Positions 1-8,316 of a DNA stretch of 40,547 nucleotides are shown piece after piece (position 1 is the first letter of the stretch; each line of letters starts with the position of its first letter). The notes beneath the pieces were generated by a model. It made no database searches. It was not told the DNA's origin and saw only the letters and a list, made by a program, of their open reading frames with translations. The stretch covers positions 1 through 40,547 of the forward strand of contig JAUMYV010000010.1 in assembly GCA_030528445.1 (NCBI GenBank). The letters are read 5' to 3'. Both the position numbers and the translations under genes were made by a program. The DNA is from Porphyromonadaceae bacterium. Its GTDB lineage: Bacteria; Bacteroidota; Bacteroidia; Bacteroidales; Porphyromonadaceae.

Positions 1-156
1 GCTCCAAAGTTTGTAGGCGTATAAGATTTGTTTTGATTCCGTGAGGCATCGACTTATTGGGACTCTAACCTTGACTCTTCTAACCCTCAAGCCAATGCTA
101 CAGGCAAGCAACGCAGGGAGGTCGCGTAGTAGGAGTAAGAAATACAAACAGTTTAG

Positions 157-164
157 TAACTTTG
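157..164 (+). promoter_or_regulatory. Putative -7 promoter box of the GH130 gene
   Basis: TAACTTTG matches the Bacteroidota -7 consensus TAnnTTTG. No good -33 TTTG is visible at the usual spacing. Transcription would begin near 171, too close to the ATG at 176 for that codon to be a likely start, which favours the ATG at 242. The first 156 bases of the window show no gene. Confidence 0.5.
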
Positions 165-241
165 CGTACAAATGAATGGAGGAACGCTTGGGTGCTACAC
201 CTCCATCAAATTTGATATTTGGTATAATTCAAGTAAAATCA

Positions 242-1240
242 ATGAGTAAACTTAAGATCGTAGGGCAGGCTATGCCCGACATGCCTTGGGAAGATCGTCC
301 CACAGGCTCCAAAGAGGTTATGTGGCGTTACTCTGCCAACCCAATCATTCCTCGCGATTTGCTGCCTACCTCCAACAGTATCTTCAATAGTGCTGTAGTG
401 CGCTTCGGAGAAGGCTATGCTGGGGTATTCCGTTGCGATGACACCAACAGACGTATGCGCCTGCATGTGGGCTTCAGCGATGACGCGATCAACTGGAACA
501 TCAATCCAGAGCCTCTCAAGTTTGAGTGCGACGACAAGGAGATCGGCCAGTGGGTATATGGCTACGATCCTCGGGTCGTTTTCATCGAAGATCGCTACTA
601 TGTGACTTGGTGCAATGGCTACCACGGCCCAACTATCGGTGTAGCTTATACATTCGACTTCAAGACATTTCACCAGTTGGAGAATGCGTTTTTGCCATTT
701 AACCGCAATGGGGTTCTATTCCCGCGCAAGATTAATGGCAACTTCGCTATGCTTAGCCGCCCAAGCGACAATGGGCATACACCATTTGGGGACATTTTCT
801 ATAGCGAATCGCCCGAACTCGAGTATTGGGGCCGCCATCGCCATGTGATGAGTCCAGCACCATTTGAGGATAGCGCTTGGCAGTGCACGAAGATTGGTGC
901 GGGGCCTATCCCCATCGAAACTAGCGAAGGCTGGCTACTTATTTACCACGGCGTACTCAATAGCTGCAATGGCTTTGTTTATGCTTTCGGCTCCGCTATT
1001 CTTGACCTAGACGAGCCATGGAAGGTTAAGTTCCGCTCTGGTCCTTATCTCATTTCTCCACGCGAGATTTACGAATGCATGGGCGATGTCCCCAATGTAA
1101 CATTCCCATGCGCTGCGCTACACGATGCCCAGACGGGGCGCATCGCAGTGTACTACGGCTGTGCAGATACCGTAACGGGTCTTGCTTTCGGCTACATTGA
1201 CGAGATCGTAGAGTTTACTAAGAAGCACTCGATTATCTAG
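242..1240 (+). CDS. GH130 family beta-mannoside phosphorylase/hydrolase-like protein
   Basis: This 332-residue protein has the look of a glycoside hydrolase family 130 five-bladed propeller. Seen: an N-terminal NPIIPR segment, a YDPRVV motif around residue 109 whose aspartate is the likely general acid of the family, a central GPTIGVA segment, and GWLLIYHGV and YYGCAD blades near the C-terminus. GH130 enzymes usually phosphorolyse or hydrolyse beta-mannosides, some acting on N-glycan core mannose. There is no signal peptide, so it is probably cytoplasmic. An in-frame ATG at 176 would add 22 residues, but it lies about 5 bases from the predicted transcription start, so 242 is preferred. It stands alone, with no glycan transport or other glycosidase genes beside it. 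Substrate and the choice between phosphorylase and hydrolase cannot be read from the sequence. Confidence 0.82.
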   Translation: MSKLKIVGQAMPDMPWEDRPTGSKEVMWRYSANPIIPRDLLPTSNSIFNSAVVRFGEGYAGVFRCDDTNRRMRLHVGFSDDAINWNINPEPLKFECDDKEIGQWVYGYDPRVVFIEDRYYVTWCNGYHGPTIGVAYTFDFKTFHQLENAFLPFNRNGVLFPRKINGNFAMLSRPSDNGHTPFGDIFYSESPELEYWGRHRHVMSPAPFEDSAWQCTKIGAGPIPIETSEGWLLIYHGVLNSCNGFVYAFGSAILDLDEPWKVKFRSGPYLISPREIYECMGDVPNVTFPCAALHDAQTGRIAVYYGCADTVTGLAFGYIDEIVEFTKKHSII

Positions 1241-1284
1241 CCTTAGAGTAAGGCTCTAGAGGCGATCGTTTTACATAAAAGGGA

Positions 1285-1324
1285 AAAAGAGAGCCACAAG
1301 TTGCAAAACTTGTGGCTCTCTCTT
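1285..1324. terminator. Bidirectional intrinsic terminator
   Basis: A perfect 15-bp stem (1288-1302 with 1307-1321) closes a GCAA tetraloop. It is flanked by an A-run on the left and a pyrimidine-rich TCTT stretch on the right, so it can end transcripts from both the GH130 gene and the convergent lipoprotein gene. Confidence 0.85.
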
Positions 1325-1404
1325 CATCTAGGTTCTACACATCGCTATGTGTAGATTAGGTAGGGACAGGTTTGGAACCAAATCTTAAGGCATCGAAGAG
1401 TAAC

Positions 1405-3678
1405 CTAGTGCGTCTTCTTACCAGGCAAAGAGCTAGAACATTCCTCCAACCCCTTACGACCATTGAGGAATTCATCTTTTTTAAAGAGCCTTACAGCGAC
1501 ACTTCTATCTCTTACTCCGAGATCTGAAGCGAAATTCATATGAAAATCTGACGCTGACTTTATTGGGTAGAAAGATGCACATCGGTACAGACGAGAACCC
1601 TTAACATCATGGTTCGAGAGAGACATGTAGTAGCCATCTAGTCCAGGGTTTAGCTCCCTTATATCTCGAGATGGATTTTTGGTCTGACTTTCGTGGCTAA
1701 CTAGAGAACCTGGAGCAGACAGTGCTCGGTGTAGACTATGAGTTCCCTTCCAAAAGCTATCGCCTTTGCTTGCCAACTCCTGTAATGTCATATTAGCTCC
1801 AGTCTCTCCTAGATAGATGACATCAATCTCCAGACGAGTGTTCTTGGAGTTATTTCCCTCCCAGCATACGTCCTCACCAAGCACCGTATATCGGTAGGCA
1901 CAGAGCATCGTATTGTCTGGTGCTGGGGTGTAGAATTTCCTTTCTCCTTCAACGCTGAGGTCAGTCGTGCATCTGTTATGCTTCCCAAATCTCAGAGCAT
2001 AGACGACTTTTTTATTTGAAGCAATCTTTTGGGGAGATGAATACTTACTTGTATAGGTCTGACGTAGAAGATCACAGACACGATTACCCTCTCCTGTAAC
2101 CATAAATTCCTCAACAGAGCCAGGATTTTCATTCTGCATAAAGTGAATCGTATGTGCTCTAGCTCCAGAGACGGCACCCCACCAATCCTCAATGCGAGGA
2201 ATGCGATATCTGTCATGAAGAGTGGAGGTTAAGAGGCAACCTCCTCCATTATGTTCAACGAAGTTGACTGAGATTTTCTCTGTTGACAAATTTTTCCTAC
2301 GAGGATTGAAGGCTGCATCATAGATGCCCGAAGCAACATACCAATTGTAGTAGCCCGATTCATCATTCTTGTGCGACTCGGCAAATCTCAATAGACCAGA
2401 GTATCTATTGGACTGAGAGAATCCTCCACCCCCGCTCGAGTTAGTATTAGGGATATCCACGACACCTGATCCTCCGCCTTGCAGGTTGTATTCGGTGAGG
2501 TACTCTATGGGTAGAGGGACACGCTTCGTAATTGCTGTCGTCAAGTGGTGTACAGCATGATCCCGAACTTGAGTATTTGGCTTCGGCATATAAGAGGTAA
2601 AGTATAGATGCGTGTAATCATGATGCCATTGATTACCTCCTTTAGCTGTTCCTCGTACTAGAATTCTAGTCTTGAACTCATCGGTTTCAGTAGATGGGCT
2701 TGAGCTATTTCCCGTTTTCATGACCCATGCGTAATAGGTCTTACTATACGATGTAGCCGCATTCTTTGTGCCTGCCTCGGCGGAAATCGTTTCGGGCTGC
2801 TTGAGCTTGTACTCCATGATTGGATAGCAGTCTGCTCCATTCTTCCCTGTCCATACGGGAAGAGGTGTTGTTTCGGGTTTATTGGAAAAACTGAATGTGC
2901 CTTGATCCGTATAGGCCGAAGACCAAACTTGGAAGCCTTGCATTGTGAAGTTCTTCTCTTCGGCAGGAGTGCCTATTTGGGATGCAAACCCCTTGGCAAG
3001 TTCATTCCCGAACTTATACCCAATTACCGAGCCGAGAGGCTTGAATTTAACCTTCCCCTTGGCCTCTCCATGGGCAACGATAGTCGAGAACTCTCGCTTG
3101 CTCGTTTTGAGTTCCATCCAAGGGAAGGCATAAGGCACCTCTAGATCAACCTGATCCCCGATTGTTGATACCCCTGTCAAGTCACGAGTAGGTGTGAATG
3201 TAATCCTTTGTCCCTCTAGCTTCCCCCCGATAATCCCAGATACATACCATCGCCTGTTAGGGTTATTAAAGACAGTTCCTTCGTCATTGAGGTGTATGGA
3301 GTTCGCTTCTAGGTTGGCAGTATTGGTCGTTAGCTTGAGGCATCCCTTATCCGCTAGGTAAGTCCACTTGAGCGTTTTAACTGCTAAGATACCGTCACTG
3401 CTACAAATAGCGGTATGTACATCAACAAGCTCCCCACTTTGGAGCCTTGGGCGAGGAAGATTATTTCTATTACCTTGCTCTAAATAAAGAGGTAGCCCCT
3501 TGAGACCCTCCAAATCAATTTCGAGATCCAAAGCCACCGACGAATTGCCGTGACTCCCAATTTCTGCTTTTGGTTCTCTTTCATTTTCTTTCCCCTTGCA
3601 GGAGATGAGTATTCCTAAACTTAAAACTCCAAGAAGTAAGTGATAGGAAAATATTTGGTTAAATGTTTTGCGATACAT
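1405..3678 (-). CDS. Large surface/envelope lipoprotein of unknown function
   Basis: No family is recognised with confidence. The protein has about 757 residues and a good lipoprotein signal: a basic start, a hydrophobic stretch and a lipobox LISC with the acceptor cysteine near residue 27, so it should be lipidated and exported. The rest is rich in Gly, Ser, Thr and Asn, with a Gly/Ser-rich linker around residues 400-425 (GGGSG, SSGGGG). A later segment, IPRIEDWWGAVSGA, recalls the C-terminal module of Bacteroidales fimbrillin-associated or Fibrobacter-type paralogous surface proteins; that resemblance is weak. An ATG at 3729 would add 17 residues in front of the signal peptide; 3678 is chosen because it gives a normal signal. 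It lies downstream of a 40-residue peptide gene under an apparent shared promoter, and its 3' end meets the bidirectional terminator. Confidence 0.75.
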   Translation of the reverse strand: MYRKTFNQIFSYHLLLGVLSLGILISCKGKENEREPKAEIGSHGNSSVALDLEIDLEGLKGLPLYLEQGNRNNLPRPRLQSGELVDVHTAICSSDGILAVKTLKWTYLADKGCLKLTTNTANLEANSIHLNDEGTVFNNPNRRWYVSGIIGGKLEGQRITFTPTRDLTGVSTIGDQVDLEVPYAFPWMELKTSKREFSTIVAHGEAKGKVKFKPLGSVIGYKFGNELAKGFASQIGTPAEEKNFTMQGFQVWSSAYTDQGTFSFSNKPETTPLPVWTGKNGADCYPIMEYKLKQPETISAEAGTKNAATSYSKTYYAWVMKTGNSSSPSTETDEFKTRILVRGTAKGGNQWHHDYTHLYFTSYMPKPNTQVRDHAVHHLTTAITKRVPLPIEYLTEYNLQGGGSGVVDIPNTNSSGGGGFSQSNRYSGLLRFAESHKNDESGYYNWYVASGIYDAAFNPRRKNLSTEKISVNFVEHNGGGCLLTSTLHDRYRIPRIEDWWGAVSGARAHTIHFMQNENPGSVEEFMVTGEGNRVCDLLRQTYTSKYSSPQKIASNKKVVYALRFGKHNRCTTDLSVEGERKFYTPAPDNTMLCAYRYTVLGEDVCWEGNNSKNTRLEIDVIYLGETGANMTLQELASKGDSFWKGTHSLHRALSAPGSLVSHESQTKNPSRDIRELNPGLDGYYMSLSNHDVKGSRLYRCASFYPIKSASDFHMNFASDLGVRDRSVAVRLFKKDEFLNGRKGLEECSSSLPGKKTH

Positions 3679-3755
3679 GTTGCTCTTATTATTCGTTCGG
3701 ATACCTTTCAATTTCCTTTCCACACTCATTATTTACGTTGATCAAATAATTGATA

Positions 3756-3878
3756 CTAAAGGTCATCACCCTCTATAAAATCCTCAATACATCCTTCTAC
3801 CGAAAGAGTCACCAAAAGGCTTTGCAGATTGGTGATCTCGAAAATCTCTCCTTGGGGTTTTGCATACTCTTCTTTCAT
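3756..3878 (-). CDS. Short peptide gene (40 residues) of the MKxxYxxP type
   Basis: A complete reading frame of 40 codons begins MKEEYAKPQ and ends in an acidic tail (EGCIEDFIEGDDL). Short peptides opening with Met-Lys, a Tyr and then a Pro are frequent in Bacteroidales near surface-protein genes; their role is generally unknown. Support for reality: it sits between a good promoter match (3926-3957) and the lipoprotein gene, on the same strand, with only 26 bases to the most upstream possible start of that gene. It contains one cysteine and no signal peptide or membrane segment. It could be a leader peptide, a small secreted or processed peptide, or a chance frame. Confidence 0.5.
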   Translation of the reverse strand: MKEEYAKPQGEIFEITNLQSLLVTLSVEGCIEDFIEGDDL

Positions 3879-3925
3879 AATTTTTGAAACAATATGATGT
3901 TAAACAAAATCAAAAAAATTTCCTG

Positions 3926-3957
3926 CAAATTAACATCAAGACATTTATTATTCAAAA
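3926..3957 (-). promoter_or_regulatory. Promoter for the peptide-lipoprotein pair
   Basis: On the minus strand TTTTG (3953-3957) is followed after exactly 19 bases by TTAATTTG (3926-3933), a 7-of-8 match to TAnnTTTG. Box identity and spacing both fit the Bacteroidota housekeeping promoter. The start of transcription would lie near 3920, giving a leader of about 40 bases before the 40-residue peptide. Confidence 0.55.
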
Positions 3958-4205
3958 TGATACATCTAAAAACAATTATTGACATTGTATATCTGTCTTT
4001 TATCTAACGAAATAGATAAAATAATAAACCGAGGAGATTATTTTTGTGTCTTTGAGAAAGTAAGTCGTACGGTCAAACAAATTTGGATTTTGGCTTGTTT
4101 GTATGTAGCCTTTGCAAAAGCTCTCTACATAATAATCGAAGGATAATAAGATCTTTTTTAATGCGCACCTCTAGCTGCCCTGTGGACAGTATGCATAGAA
4201 ATGAT
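3958..4205. other. AT-rich divergent intergenic region
   Basis: No gene is seen between the divergent lipoprotein and zapA operons. It is strongly AT-rich. A 7-bp inverted repeat (CAAACAA at 4074-4080 with TTGTTTG at 4095-4101) and an extra TAnnTTTG match at 4039-4046 on the plus strand are present. Either could be regulatory, but neither is decisive. Confidence 0.4.
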
Positions 4206-4213
4206 TACATTTG
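4206..4213 (+). promoter_or_regulatory. Putative -7 promoter box of the zapA-rny region
   Basis: TACATTTG is an exact TAnnTTTG match 28 bases before the ATG at 4242. The -33 region (around TGTGG) is a poor match. Confidence 0.5.
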
Positions 4214-4241
4214 CGGAGTGAGAGAATTATTGAATTAAGCT

Positions 4242-4529
4242 ATGACCAATCGAGAGGAACAAGAGCTGGCACGCTTGGAGGTGAATATGCGCCGTCTCAT
4301 AGAGCTATCTCATAGACAGGCCAATAAAATCGCAGAGCTACAGCAAACTCTCTCGGAGCAGACGGCACGGCTATACGCCCTGCAGGAGGAAGTCAATGCG
4401 CTCAAGCATAGCGAGTCTTTGAGCCAAGTCGCCGACGCCCTTGCCGTAGAAGGGGCGGATAGAGCGCAGGCTCGGGCTTATCTTGCGGATATTATCAAAG
4501 AAATAGATTACTGTATCGCTCAGCTATAA
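4242..4529 (+). CDS. Small coiled-coil protein upstream of ZapA
   Basis: This 95-residue protein has no signal peptide. Residues about 5-60 form a heptad-rich, Glu/Gln/Arg/Leu-rich coiled coil; the C-terminus (about 66-95) looks like a short helical domain ending in IDYCIAQL. It lies 17 bases upstream of zapA on the same strand. Proteins of this size and place are common beside zapA in Bacteroidales and are usually left as hypothetical. By analogy with ZapB a role as a division-ring partner can be imagined, but nothing in the sequence proves it. Confidence 0.7.
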   Translation: MTNREEQELARLEVNMRRLIELSHRQANKIAELQQTLSEQTARLYALQEEVNALKHSESLSQVADALAVEGADRAQARAYLADIIKEIDYCIAQL

Positions 4530-4546
4530 AGTATCAGGTTTACGAT

Positions 4547-4870
4547 ATGCAGATCGACCAGACTACAAAGTTTAGACGTATCACCGTGCCGGTAGAGCGC
4601 GCTCGGTTGGCTATGACGGTGCCAGTCGAGGAAGAGGTGGCATATCGGCTTGCAGGCGAAGAGCTCGGACTTACAGTAAATATATATAGGAGTCGTTACC
4701 CCAATCACTCCGAGATTCCGGGGGCTGGCTACATCGCTATGGCCGCCATCGATATAGCATATCGTGCCGAGAAGGTACGTCAGCGCTTGGAGACGAGAGA
4801 TTGGGCAGATCGTTTGCAGAGCCTCAACCAAGAGGCAGAGCGCACCCTTGCGCGTATTGTCGATTTGTAG
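4547..4870 (+). CDS. zapA: Cell division protein ZapA
   Basis: A 107-residue cytoplasmic protein with the ZapA layout: an N-terminal globular part (about 1-70) carrying a YRLAGEELGLTVNIYRSRYP segment in which the family's short beta/helix motif can be recognised, an IAMAAIDIAYRAE helix, and a C-terminal coiled-coil helix (about 75-107). ZapA binds FtsZ filaments and promotes their bundling at the division site. The context is the strongest support: it is followed by a 6S-like RNA and rny, an order I know from other Bacteroidales genomes. The N-terminal 20 residues are poorly conserved, so the exact start is less sure. Confidence 0.72.
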   Translation: MQIDQTTKFRRITVPVERARLAMTVPVEEEVAYRLAGEELGLTVNIYRSRYPNHSEIPGAGYIAMAAIDIAYRAEKVRQRLETRDWADRLQSLNQEAERTLARIVDL

Positions 4871-4889
4871 AGCTACGTCCCCTCTAGGC

Positions 4890-5006
4890 CTTGTCTTTGG
4901 TATTACCTGCATAGGGTTCATATCTCTCCCCAATTATTTTCGTAGAGTATTAACAGTGAGCGTGTCGCCCCATCATGTAGCGAGGGTTAGGCACCAAGAT
5001 AACAAG
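4890..5006 (+). ncRNA. ssrS: Probable 6S RNA (Bacteroidetes type)
   Basis: The 141 bases between zapA and rny fold into an interrupted rod: CTTGT (4890-4894) with ACAAG (5002-5006); TTTGGT (4896-4901) with ACCAAG (4993-4998); TGCAT (4908-4912) with ATGTA (4975-4979); GGG (4914-4916) with CCC (4968-4970). A central open region and an inner CTCT/AGAG hairpin follow. 6S RNA mimics an open promoter and sequesters RNA polymerase. Length near 117 nt and the place between zapA and rny are what I recall for Bacteroidetes 6S RNA, which is also zapA-linked in proteobacteria. The pairing was found by eye; the exact ends are uncertain. The last bases overlap the leader of rny. Confidence 0.6.
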
Positions 5007-5011
5007 ACTAA

Positions 5012-6553
5012 ATGGGAGGAATCATCTTAGCTGCCCTAATAGCAGCAGCATTCGTAGCCGGAGCGGGCTTGATGTGGCTCATCAACGAGCGACTACTCAA
5101 GCAGAAAACCGCCTCCATCATCGGAGAGGCAAAGAGAGAAGCCGAGGTGCTCAAACAGAAGAAACTACTTGAGGTGAAGGAGAAGTTTCTTCAGCTCAAA
5201 GGAGATCTAGAGCAGCAGGTAGCACAGAACAATAACAAGATTAAGCAGAGTGAGGCTAAGCTCAAGCAACGTGAGCAGAGTCTCAACCAGAAGCAGGACG
5301 ATCTGGGGAAGAAAAATAAGGAAGTTGATGCCATTCGTGACTCGCTCAACCAGCAGCTCGTGGCCATCGACAAGAAGAAAGCCGAGCTCGAGGAAATCAA
5401 GCGCAAGGAGGTTGAGCAGCTAGAGAGCATCGGCGGACTCTCGGCAGATGAAGCACGTGAGCGTATCATCGAGAGTCTCAAGACCGAGGCGCAGGATCAG
5501 GCACAGAGCTACATCAACGAGATTGTAGAGGAGGCCAAAATGACCGCCAACAAGGAAGCTAAGAAGATTGTTGTACAGAGCATTCAGCGTCTGGCTACCG
5601 AGACGGCAATTGAGAACTCTGTGACCGTTTTTCACATCGAGAGTGATGAGATCAAGGGACGTATTATCGGTCGTGAGGGGCGCAACATTCGCGCTCTAGA
5701 GGCTGCCACAGGCATCGAAATCATTGTAGACGACACGCCCGAGGCGATTGTACTCTCAAGCTTCGACCCCGTACGCCGAGAGGTGGCACGTCTAGCTCTG
5801 CATCAGCTAGTTCAGGACGGTCGCATTCATCCAGCCCGTATCGAGGAGGTTGTGGGCAAGGTACGTAAGCAAATCGAAGAAGAAATCATCGAGACGGGTA
5901 AGCGCACCGTCATAGACCTAGGGGTACATGGTATGCACCCAGAGCTGATCCGCATCGTGGGTAAGATGAAGTACCGCTCCAGCTACGGTCAGAACCTACT
6001 ACAGCATTCGCGTGAGACGGCTAATCTCTGTGCCATCATGGCTTCTGAGCTAGGTCTCAACCCCAAGAAGGCTAAGCGTGCAGGCCTACTCCACGACATT
6101 GGCAAGGTGCCCGACGACGAGCCAGAGCTCCCACACGCACTACTGGGAATGAAGCTCTGTGAGAAGTACAAGGAGAAGCCCGATATCTGCAACGCGGTAG
6201 GTGCTCACCACGACGAAATAGAGATGGAGAGCCTCATCGCTCCAATAGTACAGGTATGCGATGCCATTAGTGGCGCGCGTCCGGGAGCTCGTCGTGAGCT
6301 TGTAGAGGCCTACATCAAGCGTCTCAACGATCTAGAGCAGCTTGCCCTCTCTTATCCCGGTGTGGTTAAGACATATGCGATACAGGCTGGTCGTGAGTTA
6401 CGCGTAATTGTAGGGGCAGAGAATACCGATGATGCCTCTATCGCTACGCTCAGTGGTGAGATTGCCAAGAAGATCCAAGACGAGATGACCTATCCAGGTC
6501 AGGTTAAAATTACGGTTATTCGTGAAACACGCTCTGTAAGCTACGCCAAGTAG
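5012..6553 (+). CDS. rny: Ribonuclease Y
   Basis: A 513-residue endoribonuclease that starts bulk mRNA decay and is held at the inner membrane. Seen in order: one N-terminal membrane segment (about residues 3-24, Ala/Ile/Leu-rich); a long charged coiled coil (about 28-190); a KH RNA-binding domain with [15 protein letters not shown] (about 215-229); and an HD metal-dependent phosphohydrolase domain with LLHDIGK, the His-Asp pair at about residues 361-362, preceded by QHSRETA. Length and domain order are normal for the family. It follows the putative 6S RNA by only 5 bases, so it may be expressed by read-through or from a promoter inside that RNA's region. Confidence 0.96.
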   Translation: MGGIILAALIAAAFVAGAGLMWLINERLLKQKTASIIGEAKREAEVLKQKKLLEVKEKFLQLKGDLEQQVAQNNNKIKQSEAKLKQREQSLNQKQDDLGKKNKEVDAIRDSLNQQLVAIDKKKAELEEIKRKEVEQLESIGGLSADEARERIIESLKTEAQDQAQSYINEIVEEAKMTANKEAKKIVVQSIQRLATETAIENSVTVFHIESDEIKGRIIGREGRNIRALEAATGIEIIVDDTPEAIVLSSFDPVRREVARLALHQLVQDGRIHPARIEEVVGKVRKQIEEEIIETGKRTVIDLGVHGMHPELIRIVGKMKYRSSYGQNLLQHSRETANLCAIMASELGLNPKKAKRAGLLHDIGKVPDDEPELPHALLGMKLCEKYKEKPDICNAVGAHHDEIEMESLIAPIVQVCDAISGARPGARRELVEAYIKRLNDLEQLALSYPGVVKTYAIQAGRELRVIVGAENTDDASIATLSGEIAKKIQDEMTYPGQVKITVIRETRSVSYAK

Positions 6554-6582
6554 AGTAGGAGCTAGACATAGTTATATGATAC

Positions 6583-6611
6583 AGAGGCTTGGGGATACGT
6601 CCTCAGCCTCT
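6583..6611 (+). terminator. Probable terminator after rny
   Basis: AGAGGCT (6583-6589) pairs with AGCCTCT (6605-6611), and an inner GGGGA/TCCTC stem (one G-T pair) caps with TACG. The downstream tract (ATTCTACATTTT) is only moderately T-rich, so termination may be partial; sulP begins 17 bases later. Confidence 0.5.
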
Positions 6612-6628
6612 ATTCTACATTTTGAGGT

Positions 6629-8314
6629 ATGAGTTCATTTCCATTTCGTCCGCGTCTAGTAGAGGCGCTCAGGGGGTACAGCCGCAGTCAGCTCTCCACA
6701 GACATGATGGCTGGTGTGATTGTCGGCATTGTGGCTCTGCCCTTGGCGATTGCTTTCGCTGTGGCCAGTGGCGTTTCGCCAGAGGTCGGGTTGATTACTG
6801 CCGTGATCGGTGGATTTATCGTTTCGGCTCTGGGGGGGAGCTCGGTACAGATTGGGGGGCCTACGGGGGCCTTCATCGTCATCGTCTATGGCGTCATCGA
6901 GCAGTATGGGCTCTCGGGCTTGCTGATCTCTACCTTTTTGGCTGGTGTATTGCTTGTGCTGATGGGTGCACTTCGGCTCGGCACTCTCATTAAATTCATT
7001 CCTTATCCCATCATTGTAGGCTTTACGGCTGGTATTGCGCTCACTATTTTTTCTACTCAAATCAACGACCTACTGGGGCTAGGCATAGAGGGCTTACCTG
7101 CTGACTTCATCAGCAAGTGGGGCGTCCTTCTCAGTAATATCAGTACGGCGCATTGGGTGACTGCACTCATTGGTCTCGGGAGTATCGCGATTATTCAGCT
7201 TACGCCGAGACTTACCAAGGTCATCCCCGGTTCGTTTGTGGCTATTGTCCTCATGACGCTCGTGGTCTATCTGCTAAGGGAGCACTTTGCCATGGGAGGA
7301 GTTGAGACGATTGGTGACCGCTTCACCATCTCCAACGAATTTCCACCTTTGGTCGTCCCGGAGCTGAGCTTCGAGACGATTAGACACCTAGCTGCACCCA
7401 CCTTTACGATTGCGATGCTTGGGGCGATCGAGTCCTTACTCTCGGCAAGTGTGGCGGATGGGGTGATTGGTGAGCGCCACGACTCCAATACCGAGCTGAT
7501 TGCTCAGGGTGTGGCCAATATGGTCGTACCTTTCTTTGGGGGTATCCCTGTGACGGGTGCTATTGCACGTACGATGACGAATATCAACAATGGAGGACGT
7601 AGCCCCATCTCGGGTATTGTACATGCCGTCAGCCTCCTGCTCATCTTCCTCTTCTTGATGCCTCTGACCTCCTATATCCCTATGGCTTGCTTGGCTGGGG
7701 TACTGGTAGTCGTATCTTATAATATGAGTGGCTGGAGGTCTATTCGCGCTCAGTGGTCTGGGCCTAAGGGCGACTTGATTGTCCTGCTCGTAACTTTCGC
7801 CTTGACCGTCCTATTCGATCTCACGATAGCCATTGAGATCGGCCTACTACTGGCTATGCTCTTCTTTATGCGTCGTATGGTCGAGACTACCCGCATCCTC
7901 GTTTCCCGAGACGAACTTAATCTGATGGCTGGCCAAGATGACCATAGGCATAGTGCTACCGAGACAACGCTTAGCTTGCCTGCGGGGGTAGAGGTCTATG
8001 AGATTGAGGGGCCTTTCTTCTTCGGTATTGCGAATCGATTTGAGGAGCTGATGGCCAGTGCGCCCAAGCGCCCCAAAGTACGTATCCTGCGTATGCGCTT
8101 CGTCCCCTTCATGGACTCCACTGCTGTCTATAACCTTGGGATGCTCTGTGAGAAGTCTAAGGCCGAGGGCATCCAAATCATACTCTCTGGTGTCAATGAG
8201 CGGGTTCGTGCTACGCTCTCCGAGACCAAGGTCGAGGTACTTATCGGGAGCGACAACATTTGCCCTGATATCCAATCGGCTCTAGCCAAAGCTGAGACTT
8301 ATACGAAACAATAG
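6629..8314 (+). CDS. SulP family anion transporter with STAS domain
   Basis: A 561-residue inner-membrane protein with the SLC26/SulP plan: a large hydrophobic domain of about 12-14 membrane segments (residues about 25-425) carrying the family signature near the start (AGVIVGIVALPLAIAFAVASG) and GGSSVQIGGPTGAF, then a cytoplasmic STAS domain (about 445-555) with FMDSTAVYNL and QIILSGVN. SulP proteins carry sulfate, bicarbonate, dicarboxylates or other anions; the substrate cannot be told here and no carbonic anhydrase or sulfate-assimilation gene is adjacent. The next gene starts 2 bases after its stop, so the two are probably cotranscribed. Confidence 0.93.
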   Translation: MSSFPFRPRLVEALRGYSRSQLSTDMMAGVIVGIVALPLAIAFAVASGVSPEVGLITAVIGGFIVSALGGSSVQIGGPTGAFIVIVYGVIEQYGLSGLLISTFLAGVLLVLMGALRLGTLIKFIPYPIIVGFTAGIALTIFSTQINDLLGLGIEGLPADFISKWGVLLSNISTAHWVTALIGLGSIAIIQLTPRLTKVIPGSFVAIVLMTLVVYLLREHFAMGGVETIGDRFTISNEFPPLVVPELSFETIRHLAAPTFTIAMLGAIESLLSASVADGVIGERHDSNTELIAQGVANMVVPFFGGIPVTGAIARTMTNINNGGRSPISGIVHAVSLLLIFLFLMPLTSYIPMACLAGVLVVVSYNMSGWRSIRAQWSGPKGDLIVLLVTFALTVLFDLTIAIEIGLLLAMLFFMRRMVETTRILVSRDELNLMAGQDDHRHSATETTLSLPAGVEVYEIEGPFFFGIANRFEELMASAPKRPKVRILRMRFVPFMDSTAVYNLGMLCEKSKAEGIQIILSGVNERVRATLSETKVEVLIGSDNICPDIQSALAKAETYTKQ

Positions 8315-8316
8315 AT

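Noticed and set aside
239..673. A 144-codon open frame on the minus strand across the GH130 gene
   Set aside because: It lies wholly opposite a well-supported gene with family motifs, has no recognisable motifs and no promoter-like box.
6589..6993. Frame overlapping the start of sulP in another phase
   Set aside because: It is a shadow of sulP, whose protein has full family motifs; the shadow is rich in Trp, Cys and Arg in a pattern typical of off-frame reading.
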